Shown here: in pieces, positions 55,844 to 64,000 of the stretch
How positions within the stretch are numbered: the first letter of the stretch is position 1
Layout of the letters: every line of letters starts with the position of its first letter
NCBI RefSeq assembly: GCF_001995985.1
Contig: NZ_MUFC01000002.1
Location: forward strand, 62,001-126,000
DNA: 64,000 bases
Direction of reading: 5' to 3'
Origin: Salinivibrio sharmensis
GTDB taxonomy: Bacteria; Pseudomonadota; Gammaproteobacteria; Enterobacterales; Vibrionaceae
The notes under the pieces: generated by a model
What the model saw: the letters and a program-made list of their open reading frames with translations, nothing else
What the model was told of the DNA's origin: nothing
The model's database searches: none
Translations under genes and position numbers: made by a program

Positions 55844-56560
55844 ATGACTGAAGTCACTAAAACCGAACTGACCGAGGATGGCAAAGTTATTCGTAAAGTA
55901 CGCAGCTTTGTGCGTCGCGAAGGCCGTTTAACCAAAGGCCAAGAGCAAGCGCTCAGCGAGTCTTGGCCGACCATGGGCATTGACTTCGAGGCGACCGAGC
56001 TGGACTGGCAGCAGGTGTTTGGCAACGACAACCCGGTGGTGCTGGAAATCGGTTTCGGTATGGGCGCTTCCTTGGTGGAGATGGCTAAAAATGCCCCCGA
56101 GAAAAACTTTGTGGGCATTGAAGTCCACACCCCAGGCGTAGGCGCTTGTTTGATGGCCGCGCGAGAAGCGGGCGTCACCAATCTGCGTGTGATGTGTCAC
56201 GATGCGGTCGAGGTCTTTGAGCAAATGCTGCCCAAAGAGAGCCTCGACACCGTACAACTGTTCTTCCCTGACCCTTGGCATAAAAAGCGTCACCATAAGC
56301 GCCGCATCGTCCAACTGCCGTTTGCTGAAATGGTGCGTGACAAGCTAAAAGTGGGTGGTGTTTTCCATATGGCCACCGATTGGGAGAACTATGCCGAACA
56401 TATGATTGAAGTGATGGAGGCCGCGCCCCATTATCAGAACATGGCGCAAGATGGCCTTTATGTACCACGCCCTGACGATCGCCCTCTCACCAAATTTGAG
56501 CAGCGTGGGCAGCGCCTTGGCCATGGTGTTTGGGATATCAAATACACGCGCACTGCTTAA
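55844..56560 (+). CDS. trmB: tRNA (guanine-N7)-methyltransferase
   Basis: Forms m7G46 in tRNA with S-adenosylmethionine. It has 238 residues. The SAM motif [16 protein letters not shown] lies near residue 66 and the family motif [15 protein letters not shown] near 145-160. It is divergent from mutY, the standard neighbour. The ATG lies 25 codons before the conserved [11 protein letters not shown] region, which is normal. Confidence 0.96.
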   Translation: MTEVTKTELTEDGKVIRKVRSFVRREGRLTKGQEQALSESWPTMGIDFEATELDWQQVFGNDNPVVLEIGFGMGASLVEMAKNAPEKNFVGIEVHTPGVGACLMAAREAGVTNLRVMCHDAVEVFEQMLPKESLDTVQLFFPDPWHKKRHHKRRIVQLPFAEMVRDKLKVGGVFHMATDWENYAEHMIEVMEAAPHYQNMAQDGLYVPRPDDRPLTKFEQRGQRLGHGVWDIKYTRTA

Positions 56561-56596
56561 AAGACGCGTGTGCCAACCGGTATCTGTTACACGCTT

Positions 56597-56623
56597 AAAG
56601 CCAACCTGAGGTTGGCTTTTTTT
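56597..56623 (+). terminator. Terminator of trmB
   Basis: AAAGCCAACC-TGA-GGTTGGCTTT is followed by TTTT, 37 bases after the stop. Confidence 0.9.
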
Positions 56624-56648
56624 CCTATGTTGTAAAAGGAACCTGCCC

Positions 56649-57569
56649 TTGAAACCCAATGCACAATTACTCGAGCAAATTCTTGACGATGTTCGGCCAT
56701 TAATTGGACAAGGCAAGGTGGCTGACTATATTCCTGCATTAGCCGATGTAACTAACCAAAAGCTCGGCATCGCGGTTTGCTATAACGATGGTGAGGTGAT
56801 CCGCGCCGGCGATGCCGATGAGGCATTCTCTATTCAGTCGATCTCCAAAGTGTTGAGTCTGACACTGGCGATGCAAAGCTATCAAGCCGAGGAGATCTGG
56901 ACGCGTGTGGGCAAAGAACCCTCGGGACAAGCGTTTAACTCGTTAATCCAGCTTGAGATGGAGCAAGGGATCCCGCGTAATCCTTTTATTAATGCCGGAG
57001 CGTTGGTCGTTAGTGACATGCTGCACACGCGCCAGTCAGCACCTCGTCAACGGATGCTTGAATTTGTGCGTTACCTCGCGGGTAATCCACATTTGTGTTA
57101 CGACAAGGCGGTGGCGGATTCAGAAATGCTGCACAGTGACAGAAACGCAGCGATTGCGTATCTAATGCGTGCGTTTGGCAATTTTGATAATGACGTGGTG
57201 CCGGTCTTAACCAACTATTTTCATTATTGTGCGTTAGAAATGAGTTGTGTGGACTTGGCGAAGGCGTTTTTCTATCTTGCCAATAAAGGGACACCGTTAA
57301 GTGATAACACCGCTATCTTGAGCCCGACACAAAGCAAACAGCTTAATGCGCTGTTGGCGACCTGTGGCTTATATGATGGCGCGGGCGAGTTTGCATACCG
57401 AGTGGGTATGCCAGGTAAATCTGGGGTCGGCGGTGGCATTATTGCCATTGTCCCAGGCGAAATGTCGATTGCCGTCTGGTCGCCGGAACTCGACCCTTCG
57501 GGTAATTCACTGGCGGGAACGGCTGCATTGGAGCTATTATCGGCTCGAATTGGCCGCTCGATATTTTAG
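56649..57569 (+). CDS. glsB: Glutaminase
   Basis: Hydrolyses glutamine to glutamate and ammonia; a serine-dependent beta-lactamase-like fold. It has 306 residues. The SxxK motif is Ser64-Ile-Ser-Lys67 in [12 protein letters not shown]; the [16 protein letters not shown] segment and [19 protein letters not shown] are typical. The start is TTG, with AAGGAA eight bases upstream; [20 protein letters not shown] aligns with the family start. trmB and glsB lie together in Vibrio as well. Confidence 0.95.
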   Translation: MKPNAQLLEQILDDVRPLIGQGKVADYIPALADVTNQKLGIAVCYNDGEVIRAGDADEAFSIQSISKVLSLTLAMQSYQAEEIWTRVGKEPSGQAFNSLIQLEMEQGIPRNPFINAGALVVSDMLHTRQSAPRQRMLEFVRYLAGNPHLCYDKAVADSEMLHSDRNAAIAYLMRAFGNFDNDVVPVLTNYFHYCALEMSCVDLAKAFFYLANKGTPLSDNTAILSPTQSKQLNALLATCGLYDGAGEFAYRVGMPGKSGVGGGIIAIVPGEMSIAVWSPELDPSGNSLAGTAALELLSARIGRSIF

Positions 57570-57625
57570 GGTAAACCTCGATGCTGTGCCCGTGATGAGG
57601 GCAATATTGATACCTTTGAATACAC

Positions 57626-57658
57626 AAAAAGCCCCGCAGTAACCTGTGGGGCTTTTTC
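57626..57658. terminator. Bidirectional terminator between glsB and hemL
   Basis: AAAAAGCCCCGCAG/CTGTGGGGCTTTTT has T runs on both strands. Confidence 0.9.
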
Positions 57659-57691
57659 GCATCAAGGTGATGCCGCTATACCATGACGGGG

Positions 57692-58984
57692 TTAGGCGTC
57701 AGCAGCTAACGTGGCGAACGCATGATCAGCGGCCGCGAGTGTGGCATCAATTTCTTTTTGTCCATGAGCTAAGCAGGTAAAGCAAGCCTCAAACGCAGAA
57801 GGGGCCAAGTACACGCCTTGCTCGAGCATCAGGTGGAAGAAACGCTTGAAGCGCTCAGTGTCACACTGTTGCACGTCTTTAAAGCTGGTCACTGTTTCTT
57901 GCTCGGTAAAGAAAAAGCCAAACATCGCGCCTGCTTGGTTGGTGGTCAGCGCAATACCATGTTTGTCAGCGAGCGATTGAAAGCCCTCCGCAAGTTGGCC
58001 AGTTACATGGGTTAAGTAGTCGTGGTTACCAGGCTGACGTAGCTCAGACAAACAGGCGTGGCCAGCCGCCATGGCGACGGGGTTCCCTGCCAGTGTCCCC
58101 GCTTGGTATACCGGACCTGTCGGTGCCAAGTATTCCATCACTTCACGACGTCCGCCAAAGGCACCTACTGGCATACCACCACCGACAATTTTGCCTAGTG
58201 TGGTTAAGTCAGGTTTTACGTCGTAGTAAGCTTGCGCGCCACCTAATGCCACGCGAAAGCCAGTCATGACCTCATCAAAAATCAGCAAGGCACCGAACTC
58301 ATCGCACAGCTCACGCAAGCCTTGCAAGAAACCCGGTTGCGGGGGCACACAGTTCATATTCCCGGACACGGGCTCGACAATGATGCACGCTACCTCGTCA
58401 GGGTAGGTCTCAAACGTTTGGCGCACCGAGTCAAGGTCGTTATAGGTGCAGGTCAGTGTGTGCTTGGCAAAATCCGCCGGTACCCCTGGAGAGTTCGGCT
58501 CACCAAGGGTGAGTGCGCCTGAGCCGGCTTTGACCAGTAAGCAGTCGCCATGGCCGTGATAGTTACCCTCAAATTTGATGAACTTATCGCGCTTGGTAAA
58601 CCCGCGCGCGAGACGTATGGCGCTCATGGTCGCTTCAGTGCCAGAGTTAACCATACGTACCATTTCCATTGAAGGCACCAACTCAGCCACCAGCTCTGAG
58701 AGGGTGGTTTCACTCTCGGTGGGGGCACCAAAGCTGAGGCCTCGTTGGGCAGCGTCGACCACGGCTTCGCGGATTGCGCTGTGGTTATGGCCCAAGATCA
58801 TCGGGCCCCAAGAGCCAACAAAATCGATATAAGCTTTGCCGTCGGCATCAAAAATGTATGCGCCGTCAGCACGCTCCATGAAGACAGGGTCGCCGCCGAC
58901 ACCGGCAAAAGCACGCACGGGAGAATTGACGCCACCAGGAATGGTGCGTCGAGCTTGTTGAAAAAGTTGTGCTGATTTGGTCAT
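57692..58984 (-). CDS. hemL: Glutamate-1-semialdehyde 2,1-aminomutase
   Basis: PLP enzyme that makes 5-aminolevulinate for heme, siroheme and cobalamin. It has 430 residues. The Schiff-base lysine is Lys265 in [24 protein letters not shown] and the N-terminal [10 protein letters not shown] are conserved. It is single, and divergent from erpA, the common arrangement. Confidence 0.97.
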   Translation of the reverse strand: MTKSAQLFQQARRTIPGGVNSPVRAFAGVGGDPVFMERADGAYIFDADGKAYIDFVGSWGPMILGHNHSAIREAVVDAAQRGLSFGAPTESETTLSELVAELVPSMEMVRMVNSGTEATMSAIRLARGFTKRDKFIKFEGNYHGHGDCLLVKAGSGALTLGEPNSPGVPADFAKHTLTCTYNDLDSVRQTFETYPDEVACIIVEPVSGNMNCVPPQPGFLQGLRELCDEFGALLIFDEVMTGFRVALGGAQAYYDVKPDLTTLGKIVGGGMPVGAFGGRREVMEYLAPTGPVYQAGTLAGNPVAMAAGHACLSELRQPGNHDYLTHVTGQLAEGFQSLADKHGIALTTNQAGAMFGFFFTEQETVTSFKDVQQCDTERFKRFFHLMLEQGVYLAPSAFEACFTCLAHGQKEIDATLAAADHAFATLAADA

Positions 58985-59130
58985 GACATATCCTGTTTGG
59001 GAAGGCTTAGCCTAAATTGCGTTGGCGTATTTTAACCAAAGATACGGAACGCTGGCGAGGTAGAGTATGATTTCGTTGAGACAAGATTGGCAATTAATAC
59101 GTACTGATCACAGTTGCGATCAAACGCACA

Positions 59131-59155
59131 ATACTTGAACACTTTACTCAGGTAT
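59131..59155 (+). promoter_or_regulatory. IscR type 1 binding site at erpA
   Basis: The 25-base sequence runs ATACTTGAAC... to ...CAGGTAT and matches the type 1 IscR consensus (ATASYYGACTRWWWYAGTC then RRSTAT) at 21 of 25 positions by my count. It overlaps the -35 element, as expected for repression by [2Fe-2S]-IscR. E. coli erpA also has a type 1 site. Confidence 0.75.
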
Positions 59156-59163
59156 TGGATAAT
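59135..59163 (+). promoter_or_regulatory. erpA promoter
   Basis: TTGAAC, 17 bases, GATAAT, within the IscR site; transcription should start near 59170, before ATG 59198. Confidence 0.7.
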
Positions 59164-59197
59164 CCCAGCATTAGCACAAAGAGCATGTGAGGTAACA

Positions 59198-59539
59198 ATG
59201 AGCGAAGCACCTTTGCCGTTAGAGTTTTCTGAGGCCGCGGCAACCAAGGTAAAGACGCTGATTCAGGAAGAAGAAAATCCAAACCTGAAATTGCGCGTCT
59301 ATATCACCGGTGGTGGCTGTAGCGGCTTCCAATATGGTTTCACCTTCGATGAAAACGTCAATGAAGGAGATATGGAGATCGAAAAAAGCGGTGTGATGCT
59401 GGTGGTCGATCCCATGAGCTTGCAGTATTTGATGGGTGGCAAAGTGGATTACACCGAAGGCCTTGAAGGGTCGCGCTTTTTCATTGATAACCCTAACGCC
59501 ACAACGACCTGTGGTTGTGGTGCGTCATTTAGCGTTTAA
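59198..59539 (+). CDS. erpA: Iron-sulfur cluster insertion protein ErpA
   Basis: An A-type carrier that delivers iron-sulfur clusters to essential enzymes. It has 113 residues. The ligand cysteines are Cys41 (GGGCSGF), Cys105 and Cys107 (TTCGCGASF). I chose ATG at 59198, with GTGAGGT upstream; the longer frame would run through the promoter. The IscR site ties its expression to cluster status. Confidence 0.97.
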   Translation: MSEAPLPLEFSEAAATKVKTLIQEEENPNLKLRVYITGGGCSGFQYGFTFDENVNEGDMEIEKSGVMLVVDPMSLQYLMGGKVDYTEGLEGSRFFIDNPNATTTCGCGASFSV

Positions 59540-59612
59540 ACGTGAAATGGCGATACCGCTGACGACAATCACAAACGGCGCCTCAGGCGCCGTTTGTGAT
59601 CCGCAGCGCTGA

Positions 59613-60935
59613 TTAGCCGCCGCGGTTATAATGGTTAAGGCTGCCAACCGTAGCCAATAGCTGGTTAAACTTGCTTAACTGTGCCATGCGTGACTCAGCC
59701 AAACGCACAAAGGCTTTCTTTTGTTCGCCTTGAAGAGACTTAGCTTCAGGCAGTTTTACTGTCCGAGGGTTTTTATGGACACCGTGAACAAGGAACTCGT
59801 AGTGCAAGTGTGCACCAGTGACACGCCCTGTTGATCCCAATGTACCGATAATATCCCCTTGTTTGACTCGCTGACCGGTTTTCACTTTACGCTTGGTCAA
59901 ATGCAAATACTTGGTGATGTAGGTTGAGCTGTGGCGAATAAACACATAATTACCATTGAAGCGGTTGTATGAGGCTTTCATCACCACGCCGTCTCCGGCG
60001 GCTTTAATTGGGGTACCCACAGGCGCAACATAATCGGTGCCACGGTGAGGCTTCACACGACCGGTGACCGGGTGCAAGCGACGTGGGTTGAAGTTTGAGC
60101 TCACGTAACGGAAGTTAACCGGTGAGCGCAAAAATGCCTTTTTCATCGCTTTGCCGCTCGGTGTGTAGTATTTGCCATTTTTTGCCCGCACCGCCGTGAA
60201 AGTATCACCACGGTTGGTGAAGGTGGCCGCTAAAATATTTCCGCTACCAATATGCTCGCCTTCGACAAACTCCTCTTCGTAGAGCACCGAAAAACTATCA
60301 CCGTTGCGAATATCGAGGGCAAAGTCGACATCCCAACCAAAAATGCCCGCGAGTTGCATGATCTGATTTGGGTTTAACCCGGCATCAGAGGCTGCTTGCC
60401 AGAAGTTTGATTTAATGGTGGCGCGCGCAAAGTTTAGCTGCGTATCCACGTGCTTGGTTTCAATCCGTGATTGATAGCTCTCATCAATCTTATTAACAAT
60501 CAGGGTTTCGTTGCTGCCTCGTGGTTGAATCAGTTGTACCAGCTCACCGTCGTCATCCACACCAAGGCGCACTTCATCGCCAGGGTTTAAGTAAGCGAGA
60601 CTTTGCGTTCTCTCGTCGGCATTAACTAAACGGTAGAGGGTGGTAGGGCTTAAGCCGGCACGATTAAAAAGCAGCGCCATGCTCTCACCAGGCTGCACTT
60701 CATAGGTTTGCCAGTTGATATTGCGCTTAAACTGCGCGGGCATCTCATCTTTGGGGGGCAGGAGCGAGACTGCCTCAACGGGTAATGGGTAATGCTTACC
60801 AGGTTGAAAATTCGGTTTTGGACGTGGTGTGTCAGCGCCCTCGGGAACCAGGACTAATAAGACAATGAATGCGCTCAAGGCACCGATAATGACTTTATGT
60901 AACTTGGGTAAGGCTGCGAGTTTATTTAACGGCAT
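59613..60935 (-). CDS. M23-family murein endopeptidase (MepM/Shy type)
   Basis: A 440-residue D,D-endopeptidase that cuts peptidoglycan cross-links to allow cell growth. It has an N-terminal anchor or signal helix (about 14-32), an OapA/LysM-like domain (about 75-175), and the zinc M23 domain with HRGTDYVAPVGTPI and HLHYEFLVHG near the end. I prefer ATG at 60935 because it gives a normal membrane-anchored start; the longer frame adds 50 residues of non-family sequence. The ribosome site is weak. In V. cholerae a Shy-type gene (shyC) also lies beside tyrS. Zinc-dependent regulation is not visible. Confidence 0.88.
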   Translation of the reverse strand: MPLNKLAALPKLHKVIIGALSAFIVLLVLVPEGADTPRPKPNFQPGKHYPLPVEAVSLLPPKDEMPAQFKRNINWQTYEVQPGESMALLFNRAGLSPTTLYRLVNADERTQSLAYLNPGDEVRLGVDDDGELVQLIQPRGSNETLIVNKIDESYQSRIETKHVDTQLNFARATIKSNFWQAASDAGLNPNQIMQLAGIFGWDVDFALDIRNGDSFSVLYEEEFVEGEHIGSGNILAATFTNRGDTFTAVRAKNGKYYTPSGKAMKKAFLRSPVNFRYVSSNFNPRRLHPVTGRVKPHRGTDYVAPVGTPIKAAGDGVVMKASYNRFNGNYVFIRHSSTYITKYLHLTKRKVKTGQRVKQGDIIGTLGSTGRVTGAHLHYEFLVHGVHKNPRTVKLPEAKSLQGEQKKAFVRLAESRMAQLSKFNQLLATVGSLNHYNRGG

Positions 60936-61176
60936 GAAGACTATGGTTGAATCACTACGAATAAAGTTATGACAGTCAGACGCCCAATCGGTTTTATTGG
61001 GGATGATGCCCTGAAGTAGATTTGACACGGCTGACACAAAGACCACATTTTTTGATAGCAGCCACTGCGCACACCCGGTACACATTCTATCAGTTTAACT
61101 GGTTTCAAAAACTGTCGCTATTCGAGTAATATGTCGGTTTATCACATTTTTGCCTATTGGGTAGGAGCAGAAGACT

Positions 61177-62364
61177 ATGGCGAGCCTGGAAGCCGCGCTA
61201 GCAGAACTAAAACGTGGCGTAGATGAAGTAATCCCGGAAGACGAGCTGGTGGCAAAGCTAAAAGAGGATCGTCCTCTTCGCATCAAGCTTGGCGCTGATC
61301 CTACAGCACCAGATATCCACTTGGGCCACACAGTGATCCTCAATAAGCTGCGAGCTTTTCAAGCGCTTGGCCATGAAGTGATCTTTTTGATTGGTGATTA
61401 TACCGGCATGGTCGGTGACCCGAGCGGTAAAAACACCACCCGTCCACCATTGACACGTGAACAGGTGCTGCAAAATGCAGAAACCTATAAAGAGCAGGTA
61501 TTCAAAATTCTGGATCCGGCGAAAACACGTATTGAGTTTAACTCGAAATGGTTGGGTGAGCTGGGCACTGATGGCATGATTCGCTTGGCAGCAAGCTCCA
61601 CCGTTGCCCGTATGCTTGAGCGCGATGACTTTAAAAAGCGCTATACCAGTAACCAAGCCATTGCTATCCACGAGTTCATCTACCCATTGCTACAAGGGCA
61701 CGACTCCGTCGCGCTAGAAGCGGATGTTGAGTTGGGTGGTACCGATCAGAAATTCAACTTGCTGATGGGGCGTGAGCTGCAAAAACAAGCAGGACAAAGC
61801 CCGCAAGTAGTGATGACCATGCCTTTGCTGGTTGGACTAGACGGTGTTAAAAAGATGTCTAAGTCAGCCCATAACTACATCGGTGTGAGTGAGAGCCCTG
61901 ATGAGATGTTTGGTAAAATCATGTCTATCTCTGACGATTTGATGTGGGATTACTACGAGCTGTTGTCTTTCCGACCGCTTGAAGAAGTGGCGCAATTTAA
62001 GCAAGACGTACAAGCTGGGAAAAATCCGCGTGATATTAAGATCTTGCTAGCAAAAGAAATCATCGCTCGTTTCCACTCAGATGATGCAGCAGAGGCCGCT
62101 GAGCAAACGTTCGTCAATCGTTTCCAAAAAGGCGCAATGCCGGATGAGATGCCAAGCTTTACCTTCGAGCAAGGTATTGCGATTGCTAATCTGTTAAAAG
62201 AAGCTGGGCTGGTTAACTCCACTTCTGATGCACTGCGTATGGTTCGCCAAGGCGCGGTGAAAATTGATGGTGAAAAGGTCGAAGATACCAAGCTAGTGCC
62301 GGCAGCTGGGGAAGCGGTTTACCAAGTGGGTAAGCGCAAGTTTGCCCGGGTGACACTCAGCTAA
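61177..62364 (+). CDS. tyrS: Tyrosyl-tRNA synthetase
   Basis: Charges tRNA-Tyr. It has 395 residues and is a class I synthetase: HIGH motif as HLGH near residue 48, KMSKS exactly in KKMSKSAHN, and a C-terminal S4 RNA-binding domain (about 335-393). It resembles the TyrZ-like variant common in Vibrio and Pseudomonas more than the 424-residue E. coli TyrS. TAGGAGCAG precedes the ATG. Confidence 0.96.
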   Translation: MASLEAALAELKRGVDEVIPEDELVAKLKEDRPLRIKLGADPTAPDIHLGHTVILNKLRAFQALGHEVIFLIGDYTGMVGDPSGKNTTRPPLTREQVLQNAETYKEQVFKILDPAKTRIEFNSKWLGELGTDGMIRLAASSTVARMLERDDFKKRYTSNQAIAIHEFIYPLLQGHDSVALEADVELGGTDQKFNLLMGRELQKQAGQSPQVVMTMPLLVGLDGVKKMSKSAHNYIGVSESPDEMFGKIMSISDDLMWDYYELLSFRPLEEVAQFKQDVQAGKNPRDIKILLAKEIIARFHSDDAAEAAEQTFVNRFQKGAMPDEMPSFTFEQGIAIANLLKEAGLVNSTSDALRMVRQGAVKIDGEKVEDTKLVPAAGEAVYQVGKRKFARVTLS

Positions 62365-62398
62365 GCTCTACCCTATCTGGCGCCGTAAGCGGCCACCA

Positions 62399-62438
62399 AC
62401 ATATCAAGCCCTCGCATGTACGCGAGGGCTTGATATGT
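62399..62438. terminator. 17-base perfect inverted repeat between tyrS and the flavoprotein gene
   Basis: The arms are 62399-62415 and 62422-62438, with the six-base loop ATGTAC, located between convergent genes. A stem this strong should stop transcription on both strands, though there is no real U tract on either side. Confidence 0.65.
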
Positions 62439-62477
62439 CAATCACTTCCCACCGATAGTGGGGCAAGTGCTTATTGA

Positions 62478-63041
62478 CTAGGTATGCCAAACGCCTTTTA
62501 GTGCACGAACCATGTGTTGACCAAGGTAAAACGCTGTTTGTAGGCAGGCCTCGCTAAGTTGGTCATCGTCTGGAGTGTGTGCCGTCACCCCAAGGCTTGT
62601 GCCACTTGGGTTAATGTTTTCTACCCCGATATTGGCACGACCTAGGCTTAGCCACAGCATGTCATGCTGGCTGGCTAAAGTTTGGAAATACTGCAGTGTC
62701 TGGGGCTGATCGCCACCTGGATAGGTGCCTACAGTAAAGCCTGCCGCGTACTTTCCTCGCCAGTCTTGGTTTTCCCACGTTGGGCTGGAAGCGTCGGCGA
62801 ACGCCTTAAATGGGGCGCTCGGTCCACCCATATAGGTGGGGGCACCAAAAATAATGGCGTCCACCTCTTTAAGCTTTTCAAACACCTTGTCATCGACAAA
62901 GCGTCCGTTTTCTATCATCTCAGGCTCAATGCGGTAAACCACAGGTTCGGCATCGCCGGCATGAATACCTTCGGCAATGGTAGTAGCTAGCGCATGAGTA
63001 TGATCGCTGACAGAGTGATAAATGATGGCAATGCTGATCAT
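62478..63041 (-). CDS. Flavodoxin-fold protein, WrbA/NAD(P)H-quinone reductase-like
   Basis: A 187-residue cytoplasmic flavoprotein. The FMN phosphate loop is YHSVSDHTHALA near residue 7, and the IIFGAPTYMGGPSAPFKAFAD segment near 70 is the WrbA-type flavin region. Such enzymes reduce quinones by two electrons and limit oxidative stress. It lacks the WrbA tetramer insert in full, so an NADPH-dependent FMN reductase is an alternative. I chose ATG at 63041, with AAAGGAG eight bases upstream. Confidence 0.87.
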   Translation of the reverse strand: MISIAIIYHSVSDHTHALATTIAEGIHAGDAEPVVYRIEPEMIENGRFVDDKVFEKLKEVDAIIFGAPTYMGGPSAPFKAFADASSPTWENQDWRGKYAAGFTVGTYPGGDQPQTLQYFQTLASQHDMLWLSLGRANIGVENINPSGTSLGVTAHTPDDDQLSEACLQTAFYLGQHMVRALKGVWHT

Positions 63042-63146
63042 AGTGGCTCCTTTATTGAGGCTGTTACCCATGACCTTAGGTTGTGTTGCCTATATTTCAA
63101 CCACTATCTGCCATATCTCGCTACACCTTAACAATAATTGCTATCG

Positions 63147-63770
63147 TTATCTGTCTAGTGCAAATGGCGGTAAGGATAAATGCCAGCGAATCGCCGCCAG
63201 TCGAATCAATAGTGTCGTTAGCATACCGGCGAGGGAGGCGGTGATCGTATCCGGGCTCACTTGAACGGCGAGGGTGTGAACAATGCCGCCGGCAATACAG
63301 GCGGTGGCGTAGACTTCCGTTCTCAGCACCATAGGCACCTCGCGTGCGAGTACATCACGAATGATGCCGCCACCACAGGCGGTGATCACGCCCATGATCA
63401 CTGCCACTAATGGCGAGGCACCGTAGCTGAGGGCTTTATCAACACCAATACCGACGAAAACCGCCAATCCAATGGCATCGGCGCAAGGCAGTACATACCA
63501 AGGCAGGCGTCGCGGATGACGGATAAGCAGCATGGTTGCTACACAAGTGGCTAAAATCACCCAGATATAGGTGGAATCGGTGATCCAAAATGCCGGCGTG
63601 GCGCCCATTGCCATATCTCTGACGGTGCCGCCGCCAATGGCCGTCGCACAGGCTAGGACGACCACTCCGAAGGGATCCATGCGTAAACGGCCTGCCACCA
63701 GTACGCCAGAAATCGCGAAGACAGCGGTGCCAAATAAATCAAACAAATATAAGATCATGGTCTGAGTCAT
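63147..63770 (-). CDS. TRIC-family (UPF0126) membrane protein
   Basis: A 207-residue inner-membrane protein with about seven helices in two similar halves. Each half has the glycine-rich repeat: [13 protein letters not shown] near 45 and [16 protein letters not shown] near 130. It belongs to the YicG/YadS group, distant relatives of trimeric intracellular cation channels; some members are linked to glycine transport. The substrate is unknown. btuF lies eight bases upstream on the same strand, a common Vibrio pairing. Confidence 0.9.
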   Translation of the reverse strand: MTQTMILYLFDLFGTAVFAISGVLVAGRLRMDPFGVVVLACATAIGGGTVRDMAMGATPAFWITDSTYIWVILATCVATMLLIRHPRRLPWYVLPCADAIGLAVFVGIGVDKALSYGASPLVAVIMGVITACGGGIIRDVLAREVPMVLRTEVYATACIAGGIVHTLAVQVSPDTITASLAGMLTTLLIRLAAIRWHLSLPPFALDR

Positions 63771-63778
63771 GCTAAGTC

Positions 63779-64000
63779 CTATTGCGCGTGACGAACTTTA
63801 TCGAGGGCGGTACAGATTTGCTCAGCGGCATTTAATGCACGCGGTGTGGCGCGTGTTAGCCAATCTGGGTTGAGAGACCAAGTGAACGTGTGCGCATAGT
63901 CTGGTAGTAGCTCGACCAGGGATTGCCAACTTCTCGGTTGTGTATCGCCCGTGTGGAACATCACCTTGGGCGCACGTGTGATGACTTGCTCCATATTCAC
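63779..64000 (-). CDS. btuF: Cobalamin-binding periplasmic protein BtuF, C-terminal part
   Basis: The frame is open to the window edge, and 73-74 residues are visible. The end [20 protein letters not shown] resembles the BtuF C-terminus (conserved D-W-x-x-R-x-x-P-R). BtuF carries vitamin B12 from BtuB to BtuCD. The rest of the gene lies outside the window, so the identity is moderately certain. Confidence 0.75.
   Translation of the reverse strand: MNMEQVITRAPKVMFHTGDTQPRSWQSLVELLPDYAHTFTWSLNPDWLTRATPRALNAAEQICTALDKVRHAQ

Noticed and set aside
63771-64000. A cobalamin riboswitch near btuF.
   Set aside because: The 5' end of btuF is outside the window, and no riboswitch-like structure is visible inside it.

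Overview
The window looks like a piece of the main chromosome of a marine or halophilic gammaproteobacterium of the family Vibrionaceae. A Salinivibrio-like or Vibrio-like genus is my guess, made from remembered protein sequences and not from a search. Evidence: AceE begins like Vibrio AceE, there is a LuxR/HapR-type quorum-sensing regulator beside hpt, and the order hapR, hpt, can, SulP, yadGH, mrcB, hrpB, thpR, sfsA, dksA, gluQ, pcnB, folK, panBC, acnB, glnK and fbpABC is of the Vibrio type. I see no prophage, transposase, integrase or CRISPR array.

Layout. 1-6345: end of a probable pdhR, then aceE-aceF-lpd (pyruvate dehydrogenase complex). 6371-8337: a dCACHE chemoreceptor on the minus strand. 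8338-13212: a long leader, acnB, glycerate kinase and yacL. 13213-15174: glnK-amtB behind a sigma54/NtrC-type promoter. 15188-19062: fbpABC ferric iron importer with a Fur-like site. 19081-20617: hapR-like master regulator, with a probable Qrr small-RNA target over its ribosome-binding site, and hpt. 20670-26954: carbonic anhydrase, two tandem SulP anion transporters and the YadGH ABC exporter. 26996-31797: mrcB and hrpB (minus strand). 31863-38494: thpR, sfsA, dksA, then gluQ-pcnB-folK-panB-panC; pcnB appears to start at a non-canonical ATC. 38508-39770: HD-GYP protein.

40519-52378 is a complete, single-strand chemosensory operon of the F7 / Vibrio 'cluster III' type: STAS, CheY, CheA, CheW, CheW, soluble PAS receptor, CheR, CheD, CheB, a small membrane MCP-like protein, a second STAS, and a REC-PP2C-HATPase protein. 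It lies between two identical tRNA-Phe genes (40081 and 52831). At each edge there is also a broken copy of a tRNA 3' end together with its terminator. This is the most unusual part of the window. The MCP-like protein carries a CheZ-like DxxxQ motif and an acidic tail ending in Phe, so it may be the missing CheY-P phosphatase. The flanking STAS and PP2C/kinase genes form a partner-switching module.

52552-52906: tRNA-Phe, Thr, Phe and Asn operon (minus). 53042-55642: mltC, yggX, mutY. 55844-57569: trmB and glutaminase. 57692-59539: hemL and erpA, with a strong IscR type 1 site at erpA. 59613-64000: M23 endopeptidase, tyrS, a WrbA-like flavoprotein, a TRIC-family membrane protein and the end of btuF.

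Most genes are core metabolism. The chemosensory block, the tRNA scars around it and the SulP duplication are the accessory-looking elements. Quorum sensing (HapR) and the sigma-S-like promoter before the chemosensory operon could link the two, since the Vibrio cholerae cluster III is known to depend on RpoS and quorum sensing.
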